DNA of 64,000 nucleotides from Pseudeuparius sepicola (lineage: Eukaryota > Arthropoda > Insecta > Coleoptera > Anthribidae): NCBI GenBank assembly GCA_963920635.1, contig OY987303.1:58242278-58306277 (forward strand), written 5' to 3'. A program made the translations under genes and the position numbers. This document shows, one piece after another, positions 25,401 to 33,863 of this stretch. Each line of letters starts with the position of its first letter. Positions within the stretch are counted from its first letter, which is position 1. The notes under the pieces were generated by a model. It was not told the DNA's origin. It worked only from the letters and a program-made list of their open reading frames with translations, and ran no database searches.

Positions 25401-28153
25401 ATTCCGCTGCCAAGGCACAGCTCCCTCATTCACGAAATAATCACAAAACTCCTCTTGGGTAGCAACGCAAGCATGTCTTGGTGAACATGTTTGGTAACAA
25501 AGTCCAAATTGAAATATATAGTCTTTATCAAGCTCTTCTAGGATGGAAGTAGGACATTCGGGTCTCAAAAATTATGTAATGTGCAACATGCCAATGTTAT
25601 GGTTTGCACTTTTTCCACATTCAAATTAATTTTAGTCAAAAAACTCTAAATCGTTTGGCTAAAATGCCAAATGCATTTTCAACTACTCTTCTTGCCAGAT
25701 TTAATCTGTAGTTAAAGAAGCTTTGGATGAAGATGGAAAGGTTAAACTCTTTTACCTAGCAGTTCACTCTGTAAATCTCTTTCATAGTCATTTTCCGTAA
25801 AATGACGAGAACAAATATGACTGTTATTAGGGTTGAAACTGTCCATTCTTTTACATCTTGCCACCCATGCTCTCCTAATCGTTTGTGAAACCATATCTTT
25901 TGACTTGGGGAAGGTATGGAACATAATATTTTCGCCTGCTTTTTTTAAAGCGTAAGTTGTATTACAACCATAAACAGCACACCTCGTTCCCGTCATAATG
26001 TATTCTAAATAAATAATAAAAAAAAGTATAGGGTAAAGTGTATTTAAAATGCTAAAATATAAGTACCTACCTATTAAATAACCCAGTACCTACAAAAAAA
26101 TCGAAGACAATGACGAGGAGATCTCAAATCTAACTTCTAACCTATAATGGCACAAAACATTCGATATTAGAGAGATAATTTGACAAAATATATTAGTTCT
26201 TACGTTTTTAATACTAAGCAAGATGGTACTAATGGTAATATTTAGCAATAATAGATTGAAAACTAAAAACAGGTTACATAAAATAAAGAAAACACAGTCA
26301 AAACCCGCGTCAAAACCCGCACCGCTGATGTACAAATAACACCGTTAGTCTAGCGCTGACGTCACACCCATCTGCCGACTGGCGAACATTACGCTTACGA
26401 GATCGAGCAATCCTGTGCGTCTACCGTTCTTGGGCTGGACCAACACTATATTAAAGACCCGAGCATGCCGTCATATTTCATTGTTGTTTACGGATTGGGG
26501 TGGCGCTCATTGAGTTTAACTCAATGGGTGGCGCTACACAACGAGAAAAATGGCGGCTTATTATAGGTTATAGGGAGGTATTCCGTGGCTATTGGGATGT
26601 CAGGTTCTGACGTTTAAAATATCAAAAATTTTAAATTTCCAGCTTTATTACGATTTACCTTCTTTTTACGGCAACGAATTGTGTTTGCGTCCAGTATTTG
26701 GCAGTTTTATCCTAATAATACGGCTTTTCGAGGTAGATTTGTTTGTGATTACATGAAATTTTCATGCACATAAAGAAAATGGTATGCACACTGCACAGAC
26801 CATTAGATGAATTGCAGAAGAACCGAAAATTCTAGATAATATTTTTTAGGTTAGGTTAGATATAGGTTAGGGTTAGGTAAAGGTTAAGTATGAATGGCAC
26901 TTGTTGCCAGACTTCGCCTTTGTACAGGATACCTACATGTTTTGTACTGTATTCTTGCAATAAAGTCCTATTATTATTATTATTATTATATTTTGGAAGA
27001 CTATTTTGTAACGTATGCAAGAATGAAAATAGAAAATTCTATTTATAGCTCCAAAGCGGACCAATAGTCCTCCATATAAAGAAGTAACTGAAAAATCTAA
27101 TGCGTTTTATGCTTACTTACACTACAACTAGCCGTGGACTTCACTTCAAACCAAAAGGTACCAAATATTCTTGCTTGCTTTTTAGACTCGCTTTTCTTAA
27201 GAAAATGTATGGAAATATGCCATGTGAGCTTGTCAAATTAGAGGGACATAACAAACAAATATTTTATTTTATTTTGGATATTAAATTCGTTGTAACAGGC
27301 ACATTTGCATGTTTTTATTTTATAAAAGATTCTGCAACAATGGTGTTTTAACATTAAACCTTCGTGTAAATTTGTTTCGTTGTGTAGCGCCAGTGGCGAT
27401 CGCTTGAAACAGCGCTATGCACAGGTCTTTAATATAGTGTTGGTCCAGAACCGGGTCATAAATCCAGATCAGTAACGAGCCCATTTGCACAATGGATAAC
27501 TACTAATAACACGAACAAGAACAACACGGATAACGGTAAAACTCATGAAACATACAAAACCCGCGAATATTTTCGCTGCCCAAAGTTTGAACCCTTTTGA
27601 ACGATCCGGAAAACCTTCACTGTCACTTTCACAACACCGAAATAAAATTTGCCTGAGTACGCACCATAGACGCAGCCACAAGTAGCTGATTATACCAAAA
27701 TGAAAGGGTTTCCATGACGTTTCAAATTATTATTAAAATGAGTTGTAGGCCGCGGTGACGTCGCTCGTACCGGCGCTGGCTTTTTAGACTGCATGTTTTT
27801 CTGCCTTCGATCGACCTTGGTTCGAACCGATGTCGAGGCAAGGGCATGCACATGTCTTTAAAGAAAAACACCGCTATGGCCAAGAGCGCTGGACAAATGT
27901 GGGTTCACGGTATTGCTCCTAAATAGCTTTATCCGTGTGATTTACTAATTGTCCTACACTCACTGGGATTACTACGGTTTTCTAGGGTTTTCCGTAGTAC
28001 TTGAGCGAATGCTATCCTAGTTCTAACGGGAAAAAAGTCGGCCCTAGCCGCAAATGGCAACGAAGACAAAATAATAGTAATTGCCCCCCTCCCCCGCACA
28101 AGCATGTGGTTGCTTCTGGGGTACTCCTAGTTTGAAGTATTGTGAGGGTGAAA

Positions 28154-28184
<31 letters not shown>

Positions 28185-31100
28185 TATAGTTATTTTTAAT
28201 TGTAGCGGTATAATCGTGATTGCAATGGGGTTTTTATTTTATTCTGTCCTTTTTTTCGTATCACTAGGGTAACTTTTCACATCATAAATCAATGAGTGTC
28301 GTCATTAACTGGTTGAGACAACATATACCAATGTTATACCTGGACCAACACTATATTAAAGATCCGTGCATAGCGCTGTTTCAAGCGATCGCCACTGGCG
28401 CCACACGACGACACAAATTTACACGGTGGTTTTAGTTAAAACACCATTGTTGCAGAATCTTTTATAAAATAAAAACATGCAAATATGTCTGTTAGAACGA
28501 AGTTAATAATCAAAATAAAATAAAATATTTGTTTGTTATGTCCCTCTAATTTGACAAGTTCACATGGCATATTTCCATACATCTTCTTAAGAAAAGCAAA
28601 TCTAAAAAGCAAGCAAGAGTATTTGGTACCTTTTAGTTTGAAACGCAGTCCATATGGCTAGTTGTAGTGTGAAAGCATAAAACACATTAGACTTTTCAGT
28701 TTCTTCTTTATATGGAGGACTATTGGTTCGCTTTGAAGCTATAAACAAAATTTTCTATTTTCATTCCTGCATACGTTACAAAATACTCTTCCAAAATAAT
28801 ATCTAGAATTTTCGCTTCTTCAGCTGGTTGATCAGATCATACCATAATTCCAAAATAGTGTTTATTCTTCTGCAATTCATCTAATCTAATAGTCTGTGCA
28901 TACTATTTTCTTAATGTGCGCGAAAATTTCATGTTATCACAAACAAATCTACCTAGAAAAGCTGTATTAATATTATAAAACTGCCAAATACTGGACGCAG
29001 AGACAATTCGTTACCATAAAAAGAAGGTAAATCGTAATAAAGCTGGATATTTAAAATGTTTGATATTTTAAACGTCAGAAACTGACATCCCAATAGCCAC
29101 AGAATACCCCCCTATAACCTATAATAAGTCGCCATTTTTTTCGTCGTGTAGCGCCACCCCAGTCCGTAAACAACAATGAAATATGAGGTCATGCTCAAAT
29201 CTTTAATATAGTGTCGGTCCAGGTTATACCCATGGTTAACAGAAAATTCTTAGGGATTTTGTGGCGGATGTCATCCGACAAAATCTGGACTAGTAATCGG
29301 GGTATAGAAGATAGCGAGAAGCGGTAAAATATATTTGTATGTATTCTGCCGCAGCTGCTGCCGCCTGGACTAGTAATCGGGGTATAGAAGATAGCGAGAA
29401 GCGGTAAAATATATTTGTATGTATTCTGCCGCAGCTGCTGCCGCCTGGACTAGTAATCGGGGTATAGAAGATAGCGAGAAGCGGTAAAATATATTTGTAT
29501 GTATTCTGCCGCAGCTGCTGCCGCCTGGACTAGTAATCGGGGTATAGAAGATAGCGAGAAGCGGTAAAATATATTTGTATGTATTCTGCCGCAGCTGCTG
29601 CCGCCTGGACTAGTAATCGGGGTATAGAAGATAGCGAGAAGCGGTAAAATATATTTGTATGTATTCTGCCGCAGCTGCTGCCGCCTGGACTAGTAATCGG
29701 GGTATAGAAGATAGCGAGAAGCGGTAAAATATATTTGTATGTATTCTGCCGCAGCTGCTGCCGCCTGGACTAGTAATCGGGGTATAGAAGATAGCGAGAA
29801 GCGGTAAAATATATTTGTATGTATTCTGCCGCAGCTGCTGCCGCCTTACAAATCGATCTTCCTCTCGTTGCCGATGTGGGGCCTGATCGTGCTGCACTTC
29901 GGCAACCTGTGGGGCCTGTTCTTCCTGATGACGGCGGGGCCCACCTTCATGTCGACCGTGCTCGGCTTCAACCTGGGCCACACCGGATTCCTGGCCGCGT
30001 TGCCGTACCTGGCCAGGTTCACGCTCGGCCTGGCATTCAGTTCTGTCGGCGACTTGATCATGACGAAGAATTGGATGAGCCGGACGAGAATACGGAAGAG
30101 TTTCGTCGTGTTTTGTGAGTGTTAACTAGCCCGGATTTTTCTTCCTATACTAAAATCTCTCTTTAGAAGGCCCTAATCACGGCCCTCATAGCCCTAATCA
30201 ACAGAATTTACGCACATGATTCCTAAATTTAAGTAGATATAAATGAACATTACAATTGATAACAAGCACAGAAAAAGTGGGAAAAGAAAAAGGCATTGAG
30301 GTAGTATGGGGGGGAGGCCTCATAACATTACTTTGTCGCATATAGCAAAGGGGTTCAGGGGGTGTGGCTAAGTCTGTGATCAATATGGCTGACACGCCAG
30401 GGTCTGATTAAACAGTATTCCTAGTAAAATTATAAAAAAACCTACGAAAGAAAATATGGGGTTATTTTGAATCGAAGGAAGAAACACCCTGTAGGCAATC
30501 CTTGAAAATACATACCTAGAGTAGTTATAAAGGTAATACCTATTTTTCTTTTCATAAAGTACCAAAGTGGATATTATAAATTATATTGATACGGCTCTGT
30601 CTATTGTTTACATTACCTGTGAAATGTAATTCCTGTGAATTTCTTTTTGTCCACTTAGAATTGCTACTGCAATAGCTCGCAATAACAAGGAAAACTGCAC
30701 TTTTAGCCACTTTTAATGCACTTTTAGCACCGAGTCAACAAATTGACGTTGTTCTGGTAATCTATGACGTAGGTGAACCCGTTTTGGGTCACGTGACAGC
30801 TTCTCCCCTCCAATACTACCTCAATGGTATATTTATAGGACAGGAACAGAGATATGGAGGTCCATTTCTCTGGTTTAGGACTACCCTGGTTGTTATTTTA
30901 AGGTTTAACATATCTTCATAATATACACCAGTAGAAAAAATATAGTATGCAACAAGTTTTATAAGGCCTGTTTCGGACTGTCGGGGTCAGGACTGGAGCA
31001 TGCAGTTTCAGTTTGAAGTTTTGCTGAAACAGACCTATTATAAACTCCTGTAGACGTAGACATTCGTTCTATTAGGGTATTCTGTGATTCTATTAGACAT

Positions 31101-31751
31101 TTACTATAATTTTCAGCTCACATCGTTCCAGGAGTGTTACTTCTAGCCCAGACCTTAGTAGGCTGCCAAATCAAATGGACGATAGCATTAATAACATTAT
31201 CGTTGGGTTCGAACGGCGCCTCGACCATCACCAACCTACAGAATTCGCAAGATCTGGCACCAAACTTCGCCGGTACTCTTTACGGCATTATCAACTCTAT
31301 CGGGAGTATCACGGGCTTCATCTCGCCACTCATCGTTGGATATATGACAGCTGAACATGTGAGTAACTTTATTACAATAATGTGTAACGACCATAACTTA
31401 TCAGTAGAATACTATAGTTTTTCTATGACATTCCACGCTCTTTTTTTCACACTTTCTAACCTCAAATTTCTAAAGTGTCACTCTTTCATAAGCCTACTTT
31501 GTATGTTACAACAATTTAATTGATTTAAAAAAGCTTATTAATATACTATTGTTTATTTTCAGAATGGTATTGCAGAGTGGCATACGATTTTCTACATTGG
31601 CGCCTCTGTATATATTTTGTGTGGCATCATTTTTTGCATTATCGGAAGCGGTGAAATTCAGCCGTGGAACGATCAAAGTGACCAAAGTGAAAAAGAAGCC
31701 GGTGTTGAGAATATAGCGTTTGACAAGACTTCGGAAGAAATCAGCAAATGA
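19497..31751 (+). CDS. SLC17-type major facilitator transporter (sialin / phosphate cotransporter-like)
   Basis: Multipass anion or phosphate transporter. Exons are 19497-19708, 19848-20084, 24022-24330, 29835-30114, 31117-31358 and 31563-31751. Phases agree and give 488 residues plus stop; only a short N-terminal exon is missing. Family marks are TM1 with LYMLRINLSIVILGMV, a lumenal loop with N-glycosylation sequons, LQGLILGAYFWGFVISAIPGG, GVVYPSAHCLISLWAPP, YKSIFLSLPMWGLIVLHFG, and the C-terminal IIGSGEIQPWN. Exon 3 is very GC-rich against AT-rich introns. Introns 2 and 3 (3.9 and 5.5 kb) are packed with transposons. The exon 4 acceptor lies inside an 80 bp tandem array. AATAAA at 31824 is a likely poly(A) signal. 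The substrate cannot be read. Confidence 0.93.
20290..21866. mobile_element. TA-flanked fold-back element, SLC17 intron 2
   Basis: Arms of about 530 bp (20290-20820 and 21330-21866) flank a spacer of about 510 bp. The ends read TACACTGTGTCCCGGATAAG. The arm contains AACGGTTAAATGGGGAAA, shared with the 14463 family. The spacer holds a perfect palindrome at 21149-21182. Confidence 0.85.
22274..22907. mobile_element. TA-flanked fold-back element, SLC17 intron 2
   Basis: The ends TATGGTGTGGCCCGTTT and AAACGGGCCACACTGTA pair. The arms extend inward to a centre near 22650, and the middle is itself palindromic. No coding capacity. Confidence 0.8.
23341..23971. mobile_element. Fold-back element ending 50 bp before SLC17 exon 3
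   Basis: Near-perfect arms of about 300 bp (23341-23645 and 23665-23971) start TACAGACTGAGTCATTTTCG. They run almost without loop through GGCACTGAAGTTGAA and its complement. The right end is 50 bp from the exon 3 acceptor. A fragment of its centre recurs near 24765-24800. Confidence 0.85.
24470..26434 (-). mobile_element. PIF/Harbinger-like element with THAP ORF, 5-bp target duplication
   Basis: About 1.97 kb. The terminal inverted repeats start CCCAAGAACGGTAGACGCAC and are highly similar over 34 bp, with a second matching block around TGACGTCA and CTAGACT. The direct repeat CTGGA flanks both ends and belongs to the left terminus of the 26435 element, so this is a nested insertion. The inside carries a THAP ORF and a Harbinger transposase tail on the minus strand. 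Confidence 0.75.
25395..25996 (-). pseudogene. THAP-domain plus degenerate DDE_4 (Harbinger) transposase remnant
   Basis: The minus-strand reading frame at 25996-25742 begins MTGTRCAVYGCNTTY and continues with HTFPK, AWVARC and ICSRHFTENDY. This is the C2CH pattern of a THAP zinc finger, a DNA-binding module often attached to transposases. Directly downstream (about 25720-25400) the minus strand encodes RRVVENAFGILAKRFRVF, the C-terminal signature of PIF/Harbinger transposases, then ACCTLHNF and CSPRHACVATQEEFCDYF. The transposase part is broken by an in-frame stop and frameshifts, and the catalytic core between the two domains is missing. This looks like an internally deleted copy. Confidence 0.8.
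26435..27448. mobile_element. CTGGACC-type TIR element, copy 1 (7-bp target duplication)
   Basis: TIRs CTGGACCAACACTATATTAA and its inverse bound 1014 bp. The target duplication AACCGGG is seen at 27449-27455 and, displaced by the nested THAP element, just before 24465. No transposase is recognised. A reading frame at 27100-27351 has no family I know. Copy 2, inverted, is at 28340-29222. Confidence 0.8.
26848..26990 (+). mobile_element. Retroposon 3' fragment inside copy 1
   Basis: A segment ending GCAATAAAGTCC(TAT)n is present in copy 1 but absent at the matching point of copy 2 (near 28800). It is flanked by short ATATTTT-like repeats. The poly(A)-like end and microsatellite tail suggest a LINE or SINE 3' terminus. 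Confidence 0.6.
27735..28190 (+). mobile_element. tRNA-derived SINE with (TTA)n tail
   Basis: A perfect RNA polymerase III B box (GGTTCGAACC) lies at 27819-27828 in a tRNA-like head. A body of about 300 bp follows, then the conserved tail GGGTACTCCTAGTTTGAAGT and a (TTA)n microsatellite at about 28155-28185. The same tail occurs reversed at 18699-18768, which supports a dispersed retroposon. The A box is not clear. Confidence 0.65.
28340..29222. mobile_element. CTGGACC-type TIR element, copy 2 (inverted), 7-bp target duplication
   Basis: An 883 bp inverted homologue of 26435-27448, bounded by CTGGACCAACACTATATTAA and the inverse of CTGGACCGACACTATATTAA. The direct repeat GTTATAC at 28333-28339 and 29223-29229 is the target duplication. 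Confidence 0.85.
29285..29845 (+). repeat. 7 x 80 bp tandem array containing the SLC17 exon 4 splice acceptor
   Basis: Seven consecutive, apparently identical 80 bp units start at 29285, 29365, 29445, 29525, 29605, 29685 and 29765. Each ends TGTATTCTGCCGCAG followed by CTGCTGCCGC, which is the intron 3 acceptor plus the first ten bases of exon 4. Only the last unit continues into coding sequence at 29835. Because 80 is not a multiple of three, using an upstream copy would shift the frame and meet stops. Confidence 0.95.
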
Positions 31752-32113
31752 CATTTTTTACTTTTTTTAAAAGACAGCTATTTTAGAAAATGTGTTGTGA
31801 TGTAATAATTATCGTGATATTTTAATAAAGAAATTTATGTTTTTATTTTTATTGTATTTTTAAGTAATTAGGTGTTTAGGTATTTCTTGCAAATTGGACG
31901 ATTTTTATGTGTACTGAACAAATCCATAGGTATCGTTGAAAAATCAAACTTAACAGGAGAGAAGTAAAGTACCTGGGACAAATAAATTATAGCTTTGTTC
32001 CAACAACAGTTCGGAAGCAGTTCCAGCGAATCAGAATTCAGAAAAGTAATTCCACAACTGTTTTCAACCCATTAGATCGCTGAGAACTGGTTCAGAACTG
32101 CTGTTGGAACATA

Positions 32114-33394
32114 AAGCCTATTCATTTAATTTATACCCTGACGTCATCGATACCAGCATAACAGCGTTGCCAAACTTTATGACAAATTGCAAATACGAAG
32201 ACTTCAGCTGCCACAATATTTGAATTTTAAACCATTTACAGGTTAGTTAATGTACACTGTGTTTTCTTAATATGAAACCTTAATAGGCCATGTGAATAAA
32301 AATGAGGAAAAGCTTAATACCACAGCTATTCTGTGTTAATAGGTACTTAAAAATTTTAAAAAAATGAAAAAAATTCACTATTTCCGAATAATTAATTTAA
32401 AAAAAATTTTGGACCATCTGATACTCCTTTATGTAAAAATAAAGCAGTGGAAATTTACAAAGAAAATATTTCCCTTAATTCAAAATCTTGGAAAATCTTG
32501 CAAAATCCATGTTTCTTCCAAATAAACAAACTCTCGTGTTTCTTCTCTTTTTGCTTGCATATGATTTCTTAAAAATTTAATACGTTTTATAGCAATATTA
32601 TAGGCACCTCCATAAAGTCCACGTCGAGGATCATCTTTGCGGTACTTAAATCCAATGTTCCTCAATATTTTCCATAAAGATGTTCTACCACCATGAAAAA
32701 TATCTCTTTCTTCTAATTTCGCTTTTAGGGCGTTCACTGTAAAGTGCTTTTCTAAAAGAATAATTATAAAATTAGACGCATATTGGGGCAAATTGGCAAA
32801 ATTCTTTAACATACTGTCCCTATATACATTTCATATATCACATTTCGGATTGCTGTCTGTTCGAAATCATCAATGTTGACTAGGTACAGGTTTTTTCTTT
32901 CTCTCCTTGCAGTTCGAGTAGCTGGTCCTTTTGAAATAATTGTTTTGACCGTGTCAAAACTAATTCCTAGAGCTGCTGCAACCCTCTTAAATAGAAACAA
33001 AAATATGATTTTTTTAGAAATTATCGGAATTTATATCAGTGAAATAAAATAAAAAGTACTTACATCTTTTACAGCACAAAGCGGAAGCAGCGGACCCCCG
33101 TTTTCCCTTTCCCTCTCAAAATATTCGCCCAAAGCACGCACCATACCCTGCGCGCGTTTATCAAGATTTTGAGAACCTATCTTGCGCTGCATTTTTAAAA
33201 TTAAGTGACAAACTGTGTCAAAATTTTAACGAAAAATTTGAATATTATTATTGCAACCCAGCCCTATTATGCCAACATGACAGATGAAAATTAACTATTA
33301 TTTGTGTGGCATTTTTGTAGTGTCACTAGAATTTATATTGGCAGCAAAAAACACCAAACGATGACGTCAGGGTATAAATTAAATGAATAGGCTT
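32114..33394 (-). mobile_element. Tc1/mariner-superfamily TIR element with TA target duplication
   Basis: Terminal inverted repeats start AAGCCTATTCATTTAATTTA and extend about 36 bp through CTGACGTCATCG. TA stands on both sides (32112-32113 and 33395-33396). 1.28 kb, enclosing a broken transposase on the minus strand. Confidence 0.88.
32480..33192 (-). pseudogene. IS630/Tc1-like transposase remnant
   Basis: The minus-strand coding blocks start at MQRKIGSQNLDKRAQGM (33192 downward). After an intron-like gap (33063-32998) comes the helix-turn-helix block RVAAALGISFDTVKTIISKG, then IDDFEQTAIRNVIYEMY. A frame change or unspliced gap near 32815 follows, then VNALKAKLEERDIF, RTSLWKILRNIGFKYRKDD and IKRIKFLRNHM. 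The block FVYLEETW corresponds to the family motif YMDETW, so the first catalytic Asp reads as Glu. The rest of the DDE domain is missing. Inactive, but it identifies the element. Confidence 0.75.
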
Positions 33395-33453
33395 TACATT
33401 ATAAATTTGTCGTCACTGATTAACTTTCTGCCTGTCAAATTTGTTAATTTTTA

Positions 33454-33486
33454 GGTTATACCAGAGCATATGCTCTGGTTATACTG
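33454..33486. repeat. Perfect 20 bp palindrome
   Basis: ACCAGAGCATATGCTCTGGT is self-complementary and is embedded in a near-repeat of GGTTATAC on both sides. Possibly the tip of a decayed hairpin element. Confidence 0.6.
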
Positions 33487-33863
33487 TCATCCTTGTCATT
33501 GTAAGATAACTTTCGAGAATATACTTTTGATTGATGTTTGTGGAAATAAGACAGTTTGTATGATTGATCAAATTTAATTTTATAAGAGTAGAAAATTTAA
33601 AACTTCACAATAGATGTTTTGTTATGGCAACAATAACTTTTGTAAATATGACAAAATATCACAGCATTAATTAAAAATAATGTTTCCATTCCTACTACAA
33701 TTTGAGTGCTTCTTTTCGACAAAGAAAATATTAATCGTTAAGATGAAATTATAAGTACACAATAAATCATAAATATGTTATCTACCCTGCAAGGACCATA
33801 TTAGGTAAACTATGTACATTTCAAACTCTCTTTAAACAGGTTCCTTTTTATTCCCTACAATCC

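Larger units (their letters stand above)
31752..33863. other. Convergent intergenic region, SLC17 and GALNT10
   Basis: This holds the SLC17 3' end (AATAAA at 31824), a small MITE at about 31990-32112 (TTCCAACAACAGTTC pairing with GAACTGCTGTTGGAA), the transposon at 32114-33394, and a palindrome at 33454-33486. No cellular gene is seen. Confidence 0.6.

Noticed and set aside
26849..26890. GGTTAGGTTAG-like motifs as interstitial TTAGG telomere repeats
   Set aside because: Only a few imperfect motifs inside a retroposon insertion; similar words at 6840-6960 and 42660 are common in AT-rich insect DNA.
27100..27351. 83-codon frame in the CTGGACC element as a transposase
   Set aside because: No transposase motif, not conserved as a frame in the sister copy at 28340-29222.
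27469..27681. 70-codon minus-strand frame between the two CTGGACC elements
   Set aside because: No recognisable domain or splice context; left unannotated.
29285..29845. Regular 80 bp repeats as a CRISPR-like array
   Set aside because: There are no spacers between the units, the genome is an insect's, and each unit contains an exon border.
29819..30118. Plus-strand frame rich in Ala, Asp and Arg
   Set aside because: Out of frame with the SLC17 exon, whose correct frame reads YKSIFLSLPMWG.
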